This document shows positions 1-7,829 of a stretch of DNA of 33,891 nucleotides, piece after piece. This stretch comes from Rhodobacteraceae bacterium UBA7436 (GTDB lineage: Bacteria > Pseudomonadota > Alphaproteobacteria > Rhodobacterales > Rhodobacteraceae), in assembly GCA_002478745.1 (NCBI GenBank), contig DLQI01000116.1, positions 20,164 through 54,054 on the forward strand. The letters run 5' to 3'. Positions within the stretch are counted from its first letter, which is position 1; each line of letters opens with the position of its first letter. A program made the translations under genes and the position numbers. Below the pieces are notes generated by a model. It ran no database searches and was not told where the DNA came from. It saw only the letters and a list, made by a program, of their open reading frames with translations.

Positions 1-1800
1 CAGGCTGAGAATTTTCGCAAGCTGTTTATGGCGATGTCTAAGGACATGCGCGTTATTCTGGTTAAGTTGGCTGATCGCCTCCACAATATGCGCACCATCA
101 AATCGATGCGCCCCGAAAAGCAGATTCAAAAAGCCCGCGAGACGATGGATATCTTTGCGCCACTGGCTGGTCGCATGGGTATGCAGTGGATGCGTGAAGA
201 ACTAGAAGACTTGGCGTTCCGGGTGCTGAACCCGGAAGGTCGCTCCAGCATCATGCGCCGTTTTGTAAGTCTTCAGCGTGAGACTGGCGATGTGATTGAG
301 CGCATCACCGGCGATATGCGGATGGAGCTAGAAAAAGCGGACATTGATGCCGAGATTTTTGGCCGCGCGAAGAAACCTTATTCTATTTGGCGTAAAATGC
401 AGGAAAAGGATCAGTCCTTTAGCCGTCTAAGTGATATTTATGGTTTTCGCATTGTGACGCATAGCGAGGAAGATAGTTACCGTACCTTGGGTGCTATCCA
501 TCAGCGGTGGAGTGCAGTGCCTGGCCGCTTCAAGGATTATATCAGTCAGCCGAAAACCAACGGGTACCGTTCAATTCACACAACTGTTTCCGGTCGTGAC
601 GGTAAACGAGTTGAGGTGCAAATCCGCACTCGCCAGATGCACGATGTGGCAGAAACGGGTGTGGCTGCGCACTGGTCCTACAAAGATGGTGTACGCTCGC
701 AAAATCCGTTCGCGGTAGACCCCGCGAAGTGGATTTCGCAACTAACTGAACAATTTGACGGCGAAGATGACCACGAAGATTTCTTGGAAGCTGTCAAGCT
801 TGAGATGTATTCGGATCAGGTGTTTTGCTTCACGCCAAAGGGCGAAGTGGTCAAATTGCCACGCGGAGCAACGCCTATCGATTTTGCCTATGCAATCCAC
901 ACACGCATCGGCAATGCCTGTGTCGGGTCCAAGATTGATGGCATGCGTGTGCCATTGTGGACACGTGTGAAGAACGGACAATCTGTTGAAATCATCACGG
1001 CGGAAGGTCAGTCGCCTCAAACGACGTGGTTGGAAATTGCGACAACAGGGAAGGCAAAAACTGCCATTCGCAGATCATTGCGTGAGGCCGATCGCGAGAG
1101 CTTTATCAAGCTTGGGCGCGAACTGGCGAGATCAGCCTTTGCGCATGTTGGTCAGAAGTCGACAGAGAAAGCTTTGGAAACTGCTGCAGATGTTTTACGT
1201 CTGAAAGATCCGAACGAGGTTCTTGCGCGTTTGGGCAGTGCAGAATTGACCGGACGACAGGTTGTTCAAGCGATTTATCCTGAGTTGATCCCCCAAGAGG
1301 GTGCACCGGTTGATGCAAGCCGTGCCGTTATTGGTCTGAAAGCGGGCCAATCATTTGAACGCGCAAGCTGCTGTCAGCCCCTTCCTGACGAGCGCATTGT
1401 TGGCATCAGTATGAGAGGGCGTGGGGTTGTTGTTCACACAATTGACTGCGAACAATTGATTAAACTAGAGGATCGCGCGGATGATTGGTTGGATCTGCGT
1501 TGGCATGACGGAAGCCATGCGGCGGTGTACACTGCGACCCTTCGCATGACGATTGGCAACGGTGCAGGTGTTTTAGGTCGGGTTTGCTCCTTGATAGGCG
1601 AGACCGGGGCCAATATCTCTGACTTGCAATTCATGGATCGTAAGCCTGACTATTTCCTTTTGCTGATTGATGTCGATTTACGGGATGTACAGCATTTGCA
1701 TACCCTTATGGGTGCACTAAATGCTCAAGAGGAAGTCGCTGCAATTGAGCGGTATAGAAACATAGACCTACCTGATGCCAATTCTGCGCCATCGGGATGA
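1..1800 (+). CDS. rel: Bifunctional (p)ppGpp synthetase/hydrolase, Rel/SpoT family (5' partial)
   Basis: The frame is open from base 1, so the gene starts upstream of the window; 599 residues are visible. The first codons are the end of the HD hydrolase domain (VKLADRLHNMRT). The synthetase domain follows at about nt 370-690 with DIYGFR, TNGYRSIHT, EVQIRT and GVAAHWSYK. It carries RFKD at the position where bifunctional enzymes have RxKD and synthetase-only RelA has ExDD, so both activities are expected. A TGS domain (about nt 790-980, DQVFCFTPKGEVVKLPRGAT) and a Cys-rich segment (ASCCQPLPDERIVG) come next, then a C-terminal ACT domain (about nt 1540-1790, GAGVLGRVCSLIGETGANIS). The enzyme makes and degrades (p)ppGpp in the cytosol during the stringent response. 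It heads a housekeeping cluster, 13 bp before the next gene. The catalytic HD residues lie outside the window and cannot be checked. Confidence 0.97.
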   Translation, partial: QAENFRKLFMAMSKDMRVILVKLADRLHNMRTIKSMRPEKQIQKARETMDIFAPLAGRMGMQWMREELEDLAFRVLNPEGRSSIMRRFVSLQRETGDVIERITGDMRMELEKADIDAEIFGRAKKPYSIWRKMQEKDQSFSRLSDIYGFRIVTHSEEDSYRTLGAIHQRWSAVPGRFKDYISQPKTNGYRSIHTTVSGRDGKRVEVQIRTRQMHDVAETGVAAHWSYKDGVRSQNPFAVDPAKWISQLTEQFDGEDDHEDFLEAVKLEMYSDQVFCFTPKGEVVKLPRGATPIDFAYAIHTRIGNACVGSKIDGMRVPLWTRVKNGQSVEIITAEGQSPQTTWLEIATTGKAKTAIRRSLREADRESFIKLGRELARSAFAHVGQKSTEKALETAADVLRLKDPNEVLARLGSAELTGRQVVQAIYPELIPQEGAPVDASRAVIGLKAGQSFERASCCQPLPDERIVGISMRGRGVVVHTIDCEQLIKLEDRADDWLDLRWHDGSHAAVYTATLRMTIGNGAGVLGRVCSLIGETGANISDLQFMDRKPDYFLLLIDVDLRDVQHLHTLMGALNAQEEVAAIERYRNIDLPDANSAPSG

Positions 1801-1813
1801 CCCGTAAAGGACA

Positions 1814-2491
1814 ATGCTGGTGATTTTTAGACGCCGCGACCCTAAGACATATGTGCGTGCAGCGGTAGAATTTCTTTGGCCGCGTGGCGGTTGGACACGT
1901 GCGTTTCATTATGTGCGTCACCGCCTGCGCCGCCTTCCTGACAGTCCAGAGCGGATTGCGCGTGGCATTTGGGCCGGCGTGTTTGCAGCGTTTACTCCGT
2001 TTTATACGATGCATTTTTTGGTTGCAGTTTTGATGGCAAAGCTGATGCGTGGGAACATGTTGGCGTCTTTGATGGGTACCTTCTTTGGCAATCCGCTGAC
2101 TTATGTCCCCATTGCGGTCATGTCGTTGCAAACCGGCCACTGGCTGTTGGGTACAGAAATGGAAGTGGATGTGCATCGTTCCTTCGGTGGGAAATTCGCG
2201 GACGCTGGTGCTGACTTAGTCTATAACCTCAAGGCGGTTTGGATGGGCAACCCAACGGATTGGCATGGCATCTCTGTCTTTTATGCCGAGATTTTTTACC
2301 CATATATGGTTGGGGGGATAGTCCCAGGCATTGTGTTTGGAACCATCTGCTATTATGTCAGTGTCCCGCTGATCCGTGCGTACCAGCATCGCCGTAAGGG
2401 TCTTATCAAGGCGAAATTCGAAGCACTAAAGGCTAAGGCAAGCGCGAAAGCGGATGCTAAACGCAAAGCAGAGACTGGTGACGATCAATAG
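1814..2491 (+). CDS. DUF2062 inner-membrane protein
   Basis: 225 residues. The core has the features of DUF2062: a hydrophobic FTPFYTMHFLVAVLMAKLMRGN segment split by small residues, then GTFFGNPLTYVPIAV, and a C-terminal hydrophobic stretch (YMVGGIVPGIVFGTICYYVSVPL). About three membrane segments are likely. The N-terminus is basic (RRR, RHRLRRL). The last about 35 residues are Lys/Ala rich (KAKFEALKAKASAKADAKRKAE), probably a cytosolic charged tail or short coiled coil. The function of the family is unknown. The gene sits between rel and pdxJ with an AAAGGA close to its ATG, and is likely co-transcribed with rel. Confidence 0.85.
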   Translation: MLVIFRRRDPKTYVRAAVEFLWPRGGWTRAFHYVRHRLRRLPDSPERIARGIWAGVFAAFTPFYTMHFLVAVLMAKLMRGNMLASLMGTFFGNPLTYVPIAVMSLQTGHWLLGTEMEVDVHRSFGGKFADAGADLVYNLKAVWMGNPTDWHGISVFYAEIFYPYMVGGIVPGIVFGTICYYVSVPLIRAYQHRRKGLIKAKFEALKAKASAKADAKRKAETGDDQ

Positions 2492-2504
2492 GTTATCGCG
2501 TGTT

Positions 2505-2547
2505 GATACAATTCTAATGTGTACTAACATTCGTTCGTGATTGTATC
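2505..2547 (+). repeat. Nested inverted repeat in the DUF2062-pdxJ spacer
   Basis: GATACAAT (2505-2512) is exactly inverted as ATTGTATC (2540-2547). Inside the loop, AATGT (2516-2520) pairs with ACATT (2527-2531). No T run follows, so this does not look like a classical terminator. It could be an operator or an RNA structure ahead of pdxJ, which starts 39 bp further on. The pairing is seen in the sequence; the role is a guess. Confidence 0.4.
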
Positions 2548-2585
2548 CCTGTAGGCACAAGCTAAATCGAAATCTGAGGTATCCA

Positions 2586-3347
2586 ATGACAACATCTGGA
2601 AAACTACGTCTGGGCGTGAACATTGATCACGTTGCGACGGTCCGCAATGCGCGTGGTGGTGACACTCCTGGTCCATTACGTGCTGCACGCGTTGCTCAGG
2701 ATGCTGGTGCTGATGGAATAACGGCGCACTTGCGTGAGGATCGCCGCCATATTTCGGATGCCGATATTGAAGGCCTGATGGATATTCTAACCGTGCCATT
2801 GAACTTTGAGATGGCTGCGACGAAAGAGATGCAACAAATTGCGCTTCGTCATAAGCCCCACGCGGTATGTATTGTTCCTGAAAAACGCGAGGAACGTACC
2901 ACTGAAGGTGGCTTAGAGGTTGCCCGTGAAGAGAACCGGTTGGCTCATTACATTGCACCTTTGCGTGATGCAGGATGTCGCGTCTCTATCTTTATCGCAG
3001 CGGACGTTCGCCAAATTGATGCGGCCCATCGTATCGGTGCGCAGGTTATTGAACTTCATTCGGGTGCATATTGCGATGCACATCACGAAAATCGTTTGGA
3101 TGATCGTGATCGCGAGTTGAACAGCCTTCGCGAGATGAGCAGCTATGCGCATTCTTTGGGGTTGGAAGTTCATGTTGGCCACGGGCTCACATACGAAACT
3201 GTCAAACCGGTTGCTGCTTTTCCAGAGGTTATGGAGCTGAACATCGGTCACTTTCTGATTGGCGAAGCTATCTTTCGCGGATTGCAGCCAGCGATGGCTG
3301 AAATGCGCCGCTTGATGGACGAAGCCCGTGCTGGGAATTTTGCATGA
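2586..3347 (+). CDS. pdxJ: Pyridoxine 5'-phosphate synthase
   Basis: 253 residues with the PdxJ N-terminal signature VNIDHVATVRNARGG. Conserved blocks follow: ADGITAHLREDRRHI, NFEMAAT, CIVPEKREERTTEGGL, VSIFIA, EVHVGHGLTYETV and ELNIGHFLIGEAIFRGL. It condenses 1-deoxy-D-xylulose 5-phosphate with 3-amino-1-hydroxyacetone 1-phosphate to give pyridoxine 5'-phosphate, the last ring-forming step of DXP-dependent vitamin B6 synthesis in the cytosol. I chose the ATG at 2586 because GAGGT lies 5 bp upstream and the protein then begins just before the conserved core. An upstream ATG at 2541 would add 15 unconserved residues and has no ribosome site. The stop overlaps acpS (ATGA). Confidence 0.97.
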   Translation: MTTSGKLRLGVNIDHVATVRNARGGDTPGPLRAARVAQDAGADGITAHLREDRRHISDADIEGLMDILTVPLNFEMAATKEMQQIALRHKPHAVCIVPEKREERTTEGGLEVAREENRLAHYIAPLRDAGCRVSIFIAADVRQIDAAHRIGAQVIELHSGAYCDAHHENRLDDRDRELNSLREMSSYAHSLGLEVHVGHGLTYETVKPVAAFPEVMELNIGHFLIGEAIFRGLQPAMAEMRRLMDEARAGNFA

Positions 3348-3745
3348 TATTAGGAATCGGAACCGATCTAGCCAATATTGAGCGCATCCAAGGCACGCTT
3401 AATAGGTTTGGTGATCGATTTCGCAATCGGGTGTTTACCGAAGTTGAACAGGCCAAGGCTGAGCGGCGCAAAGATGTGGCTGGCACTTACGCTAAGCGTT
3501 GGGCTGCAAAAGAGGCATGTTCAAAGGCATTAGGTACTGGATTGAGCATGGGTATTGCTTGGCGGGATATGTCTGTTACCAATTTGAAGACAGGCCAGCC
3601 AACAATGGCAGTGACAGGGTGGGCTGCTGAACGATTAGCGACCATGACGCCTGAGGGCCATGAGGCTGTAATTCACGTAACTTTGACGGATGATCACCCT
3701 TGGGCACAAGCATTTGTCGTTATCGAAGCACGTCCCATAGCTTGA
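3344..3745 (+). CDS. acpS: Holo-[acyl-carrier-protein] synthase
   Basis: 133 residues, usual for AcpS. It has the N-terminal metal-binding signature GIGTDLANIERI and the central KRWAAKEACSKALGTG, whose Asp and Glu bind magnesium. It moves 4'-phosphopantetheine from coenzyme A to apo-ACP, switching on fatty-acid synthesis. The ATG overlaps the pdxJ stop by 4 bp, so translation is probably coupled. The pair pdxJ-acpS followed by lepB is the usual order in Proteobacteria. Confidence 0.96.
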   Translation: MILGIGTDLANIERIQGTLNRFGDRFRNRVFTEVEQAKAERRKDVAGTYAKRWAAKEACSKALGTGLSMGIAWRDMSVTNLKTGQPTMAVTGWAAERLATMTPEGHEAVIHVTLTDDHPWAQAFVVIEARPIA

Positions 3746-3803
3746 CTTGATGGCGTTGGGGTCGCATGTACCCTTCAACCAACCGAGTAGGGATGACTTA
3801 AAG

Positions 3804-4640
3804 ATGGCTCAGGCTAAAAAAGAAGGAAATCAGATCATCGAGTCTATTAAGACAGTGGTCTATGCGTTGCTTATTGCAGGTGTTTTCCGCACTCTATTTT
3901 TCCAACCTTTCTGGATCCCGTCAGGTTCGATGAAAGAAACGCTTTTGATTGGTGATTTCCTATTCGTGAACAAGATGGCTTATGGCTATTCATACGCGTC
4001 CTGCCCCAGCATTCGCCTTGATCGTTTTGGCGTTAACATAGACGCACAGAAAATCTGTGGTGCCTTTGATGGCGACAATGGTCGTTTCTGGGCCGGCGAT
4101 CCGGAGCGTGGGGATGTTGTTGTGTTCCGCCATCCTGTTAATGGGACCGATTACATCAAGCGTCTGGTTGGATTGCCCGGTGACAAAGTGCAGGTGAAAA
4201 AAGGGATTCTACATTTGAACGACGTTGCCGTTCCACAAACACCTGCAGGAACGTTCACAGAAGTTAAAGGCCCACAGGGGCCACACCGTCTTGAGCCAAG
4301 ATGCGAAAATGGCCCTGTTGGCGAAGGTGCCATTTGCGAGAAATCGCGCTGGACTGAGACATTCCCCGATGGATCACAGCATGTCGTTTTGAATATCGCG
4401 AACCAAGGCCAAGATAACACGGGCATTTTCCTAGTCCCGGAAGGCCAGTATTTCTTCATGGGAGATAATCGCGATAACTCAACTGATAGCCGGTTTGCCC
4501 AGCTTGGTGGTGGTGTTGGATTTGTACCTTATGAAAACTTAATTGGTCGCGCTGATCGGATCATGTTCTCGTCCGCTGGTAGCTCAATGTTGTATTTCTG
4601 GACTTGGCGCAGTGATCGTTTCTTTAAGGGTGTAAATTGA
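3804..4640 (+). CDS. lepB: Signal peptidase I
   Basis: 278 residues from the ATG at 3804, which follows TAGGGATGA. A longer in-frame reading from TTG 3747 adds 19 residues without membrane or family character. One N-terminal membrane segment (VVYALLIAGVFRTLFF) precedes PSGSMKETLL with the catalytic Ser. Next come DVVVFRHPVN and the box YIKRLVGLPGD with the catalytic Lys, then the C-terminal GDNRDNSTDSR. An insertion holding several cysteines (YASCPSI, QKICGAF, PRCENG, AICEKSR) lies around these boxes. The enzyme removes signal peptides from exported proteins on the periplasmic face of the inner membrane. Gene order lepB-rnc-era is conserved. Confidence 0.97.
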   Translation: MAQAKKEGNQIIESIKTVVYALLIAGVFRTLFFQPFWIPSGSMKETLLIGDFLFVNKMAYGYSYASCPSIRLDRFGVNIDAQKICGAFDGDNGRFWAGDPERGDVVVFRHPVNGTDYIKRLVGLPGDKVQVKKGILHLNDVAVPQTPAGTFTEVKGPQGPHRLEPRCENGPVGEGAICEKSRWTETFPDGSQHVVLNIANQGQDNTGIFLVPEGQYFFMGDNRDNSTDSRFAQLGGGVGFVPYENLIGRADRIMFSSAGSSMLYFWTWRSDRFFKGVN

Positions 4641-4683
4641 TACGAATGAACGCATATGGGCCGATAACGTTGGGTGACTCGCT

Positions 4684-5364
4684 ATGAAGCTGAGTGCTGA
4701 ACTAAAAGCCTTTGAGGTTCGTATTGGCCATGCGTTTAAAGACACAGCTTTGTTATCGCGTGCTGTTACTCATTCATCGATGTCGTCCAATACGCGCAGC
4801 GACAACCAGCGTATGGAGTTCCTAGGCGACCGCGTCTTGGGGCTTGTTATGTCTGAGGCGCTATACCTTAGCGACATGGATGCGGCTGAGGGACAGCTTG
4901 CGCCGCGTTACAACGCGTTGGTGCGCAAAGAGACTTGTGCAGACGTCGCCCGCGAGATTGGTATTGGTGAGGTCTTGCGACTTGGCCGATCCGAGATGAT
5001 TTCTGGTGGGCGTCGTAAACAAGCCTTGCTGGGTGATGCGATGGAAGCTGTAATTGCTGCTGTTTATCTGGATTCTGGATATGACACTGCGCGCGACTTT
5101 ATCCTTAGGTTTTGGAGAACACGGATAGAAGGCGTCGAAGACGATGCCCGTGATCCCAAAACAGCGCTACAAGAATGGGCTCAAGCCCGTAAAATGAACC
5201 CGCCGAAGTATGTTGAAACGTCTCGTAGCGGACCCGACCATGCACCTGTCTTCACAATTGCTGCCCGACTTGATTCTGGGGCTGAGGCGATTGCGACAGC
5301 AGGATCAAAACGACAGGCAGAACAGGCAGCGGCCAAAGCGCTTTTGTCGGAATTGGAGAACTAA
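4684..5364 (+). CDS. rnc: Ribonuclease III
   Basis: 226 residues. The N-terminal RNase III domain has the signature NQRMEFLGDRVLGL with the metal-binding acidic residues, and LLGDAMEAVIAAVYLDSG with the second catalytic acidic set. A double-stranded RNA binding domain occupies about the last 70 residues (DPKTALQEWAQ, PKYVETSRSGPDHAPVF, KRQAEQAAAKALL). It cleaves double-stranded RNA, for example rRNA precursors. It lies 43 bp after lepB and 1 bp before era. Confidence 0.97.
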   Translation: MKLSAELKAFEVRIGHAFKDTALLSRAVTHSSMSSNTRSDNQRMEFLGDRVLGLVMSEALYLSDMDAAEGQLAPRYNALVRKETCADVAREIGIGEVLRLGRSEMISGGRRKQALLGDAMEAVIAAVYLDSGYDTARDFILRFWRTRIEGVEDDARDPKTALQEWAQARKMNPPKYVETSRSGPDHAPVFTIAARLDSGAEAIATAGSKRQAEQAAAKALLSELEN

Positions 5365-5365
5365 C

Positions 5366-6274
5366 ATGACCACCCGCGCAGGCTTTGTAGCCCTTATCGG
5401 CGAACCGAATGCAGGTAAGTCAACTTTGCTCAACCGTATGGTTGGGGCGAAAGTATCAATCGTAACTCACAAAGTGCAAACAACGCGGGCCCGCATCCGT
5501 GGTGTCGCGATGGAAGGTGAGACGCAAATCGTTTTTGTCGACACGCCAGGCTTGTTCGCGCCAAAACGCCGTTTGGACCGCGCAATGGTTGCAGCGGCTT
5601 GGAGTGGTGCAGCTGATGCGGACGTTGTTGTTCTTCTGGTCGAAGCTAACCGTGGTATCACTGAGGGCGTAGAGCGCATCCTTGAGGGTCTGAATGACAT
5701 CGGTGAACATCGCAAAGTTGCGTTGGCTGTGAACAAGATCGACCGCGTCGAGGCCCCTAAGTTGTTGGGCCTGACCAAAGCGCTAAACGAGCGGTATCCA
5801 TTTACAGAAACATTCCTGATTTCTGCTGAGAAAGGCCACGGCGTTGATACGCTGCGCAATTGGCTGGCTGAAGAAGTGCCAGAGGGGCCGTGGTTATATC
5901 CTGAGGATCAAATCGCCGACCTTCCGCTGCGCATGATTGCGGCAGAAATGACCCGTGAAAAGCTGACCCTACGCCTTCATCAAGAGCTGCCTTACCAACT
6001 GACGGTGGAAACTGAGAAATGGGAAGAGCGTAAAGATGGCTCAGCACGTATTGACCAGATTATTTACGTTATCCGCGACGGCCACAAAGGCATTCTGCTG
6101 GGCCACAAAGGTGAGACCATCAAAGCGGTTTCAAAAGCCTCGCGCGAAGAGCTGGAAGAATTCCTTGGCCGCCGGGTACATTTGTTTCTACAGGTTAAAG
6201 TTCGCAGTGGCTGGCTGGATGAAGCCGAACGCTATTCTGAAATGGGTTTGAATTTTAAAGACGGAAATGCCTGA
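5366..6274 (+). CDS. era: GTPase Era, 16S rRNA maturation
   Basis: 302 residues, the usual Era length. The GTPase boxes are GEPNAGKS (G1), VDTPGLF (G3), NKID (G4) and SAEKGHG (G5). A C-terminal KH domain follows, with GILLGHKGETIKAVSKAS and FLQVKVR. Era binds the 3' end of 16S rRNA and assists assembly of the small ribosomal subunit. The start at 5366 is set by GGAGAA 5 bp upstream and by the G1 loop falling near residue 11. An in-frame upstream start at 5210 lies inside rnc and is rejected. Confidence 0.97.
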   Translation: MTTRAGFVALIGEPNAGKSTLLNRMVGAKVSIVTHKVQTTRARIRGVAMEGETQIVFVDTPGLFAPKRRLDRAMVAAAWSGAADADVVVLLVEANRGITEGVERILEGLNDIGEHRKVALAVNKIDRVEAPKLLGLTKALNERYPFTETFLISAEKGHGVDTLRNWLAEEVPEGPWLYPEDQIADLPLRMIAAEMTREKLTLRLHQELPYQLTVETEKWEERKDGSARIDQIIYVIRDGHKGILLGHKGETIKAVSKASREELEEFLGRRVHLFLQVKVRSGWLDEAERYSEMGLNFKDGNA

Positions 6275-6277
6275 ACC

Positions 6278-6309
6278 ACTCTCCAACCTGCCCTTCGGGG
6301 AGAGTTTAT
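6278..6309 (+). terminator. Hairpin after era, possible weak terminator
   Basis: ACTCTCC (6278-6284) pairs perfectly with GGAGAGT (6299-6305), loop of 14 nt, followed by TTTATT. It stands directly after the era stop and ahead of the DUF1491 gene. The T run is short, so it may only attenuate or stabilise the transcript end. Confidence 0.4.
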
Positions 6310-6337
6310 TGGGTAAGACGAAGCCCAAGGAGTGCGC

Positions 6338-6667
6338 ATGGCAAAGCTAACATCACGCTTTTGGGTGGATGCGTACCTCACGCGTTTGCGCGCGTTTGAT
6401 ATTCCTGCTTTCGTTGTTGCCCATGGCGACGATACGGGTGGTGCGGTTTTGGTGAAGTTAAGCACGTTGGATGGCAAAGCCGTTTTGTTCCAGCGTTCCT
6501 TTGATCTGATGACTGGGGAACGAAGTTGGTCGGAATTGACAAGTGGATCGGATCTGGATGTTGATGCATCCATCGCTCGCCAAAAAGGTTTTGATCCAGA
6601 TGTGTGGGTGATCGAAGTCGAAGATAAATTGGCACGCCATCTGTTAGATCAAGAGGGACTTTCCTGA
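6338..6667 (+). CDS. DUF1491 family protein
   Basis: 109 residues. It matches the pattern I know for DUF1491, a small alphaproteobacterial family usually found next to recO: LTSRFWVDAYLTRLR, GAVLVKLSTLDGKAVLFQRSFD, and a C-terminal FDPDVWVIEVEDKLARHLLD. It has no signal peptide, no membrane segment and no obvious catalytic motif, and its function is unknown. The ATG at 6338 follows AAGGAG at ideal distance; a GTG at 6332 overlaps that ribosome site and is rejected. It lies 1 bp before recO and is probably co-translated with it. Confidence 0.85.
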   Translation: MAKLTSRFWVDAYLTRLRAFDIPAFVVAHGDDTGGAVLVKLSTLDGKAVLFQRSFDLMTGERSWSELTSGSDLDVDASIARQKGFDPDVWVIEVEDKLARHLLDQEGLS

Positions 6668-6668
6668 T

Positions 6669-7394
6669 ATGGAATGGCGCGGCGCGGGCATATTGGTGGC
6701 TGTGCGACGCCATGGCGAGAGCTCTGCCATCATTGAAGTCTTTACTGAAACGCATGGACTTCATGCCGGTGTTGTCCGTGGTGGGGCAGGGCGGCGAATG
6801 GGGCCAATTTTACAACCGGGCGCACAATTGGATGTTGTGTGGCGAGCACGCCTTGAAGACCACATTGGCAGCTATACCGTCGAACCCATCCGCAGTCGTG
6901 CAGCGGCGGCGATGTCAGATCGGTTAATGTTGGCGGGGCTGAACGCAGTTACGAGTTTGTTGAGTTATTGTTTGCCCGAACGTCAAACACATGCGGCCTT
7001 TTATCGCCAGACAGAACAGTTGCTTGATCTCCTGGAGCACCCAGAGGTTTGGCCACTAGCTTACTTGAAGTGGGAAATGACCTTATTGGCTGAGGTTGGT
7101 TTTGCGCTGCAGCTTGATGCCTGTGCTGTGTCAGGTGTGACGGCCAATTTAGGCTTTGTGTCGCCAAAGTCAGGCCGCGCGGTGTCACGTGCTGCGGCTG
7201 GTGAATGGGCCGATCGATTGTTGCCATTGCCAGATATTTTGCGAGGCATCGGAAATGCCCCGGATCTTGAAGTTTTTGAGGGCCTTAAGACGACAGGCCA
7301 TTTCTTTCACTCACAGGTTGCCGCGACATTAGGTGGACGTCCATTGCCTGAGGCGCGGGCGCGTTTTGTTGATGCACTTAGCCGTCGGCTTTAA
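6669..7394 (+). CDS. recO: DNA repair protein RecO
   Basis: 241 residues. The N-terminal OB fold (MEWRGAGILVAVRRHGESSAIIEVFTE, then HAGVVRGGAGRR) is typical of RecO, and the helical C-terminal domain has LKWEMTLLAEVGFALQLDACAVSG. RecO anneals SSB-coated strands and loads RecA in the RecFOR recombination pathway. Many RecO proteins have a four-cysteine zinc site after the conserved G(F/Y) segment. Here only one cysteine (LDACAVSG) remains there, so zinc binding is unlikely. The 3' end overlaps the convergent META-domain gene by 17 bp. Confidence 0.93.
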   Translation: MEWRGAGILVAVRRHGESSAIIEVFTETHGLHAGVVRGGAGRRMGPILQPGAQLDVVWRARLEDHIGSYTVEPIRSRAAAAMSDRLMLAGLNAVTSLLSYCLPERQTHAAFYRQTEQLLDLLEHPEVWPLAYLKWEMTLLAEVGFALQLDACAVSGVTANLGFVSPKSGRAVSRAAAGEWADRLLPLPDILRGIGNAPDLEVFEGLKTTGHFFHSQVAATLGGRPLPEARARFVDALSRRL

Positions 7395-7767
7395 ATACCA
7401 TATTCTTTCCCTCTGGTGTGCTGAGGATAAGTACGTCTCCAAGAACCTCTGAGAGGGTCATCTGCCGCAGAATTGTGAAGTATTCGGTTTCTTTTCGCAG
7501 ATCGCCACAGGCCATTTTTGTGGCAAGGATCGGGCCGACTTCAAACCATGGATAAGGAACTGTCATGCTGGCGGAATATCGATTGCATGGTGCTTTGCCT
7601 GCGACAGTATCTTCATCGGGGAAGGTTAGCGTTGCGCTGGCATTGAAGGGTTGTCCATTGATTTCAACTAACGTCCATTCCCGAGCTGCGGCACCGTAGG
7701 CGCGCACTGTTTCGTCCGCTTGGCATGCGGGAATAAAGGCTAGAAGTGCTAGGGCAGCAAAGCGCAT
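7378..7767 (-). CDS. META-domain (HslJ-like) probable lipoprotein
   Basis: 129 residues. The N-terminus MRFAALALLAFIPACQ is a short hydrophobic signal ending in Cys, plausibly a lipobox, though Pro at -2 is not ideal. The rest matches the META/HslJ pattern: WTLVEINGQPF, a TLTFPDEDTVAGKAPCNRYSAS block, and ATKMACGDL. Two cysteines could form a periplasmic disulphide. Family members are envelope proteins of poorly known function, some linked to heat shock or motility. AGGAA precedes the ATG. The gene lies 62 bp downstream of mcd on the same strand, and its last codons overlap the end of recO. Confidence 0.8.
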   Translation of the reverse strand: MRFAALALLAFIPACQADETVRAYGAAAREWTLVEINGQPFNASATLTFPDEDTVAGKAPCNRYSASMTVPYPWFEVGPILATKMACGDLRKETEYFTILRQMTLSEVLGDVLILSTPEGKNMVFKADG

Positions 7768-7829
7768 GGAAGTTCCTGTTTGCAGTATTTCGCCTTCATT
7801 CTCTATTAATTCAAATCCGGCTGCGAGTC

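Noticed and set aside
5210..5365. N-terminal extension of era into rnc
   Set aside because: The extension is another frame of the RNase III dsRNA-binding domain. The ATG at 5366 has GGAGAA and gives the normal Era length.
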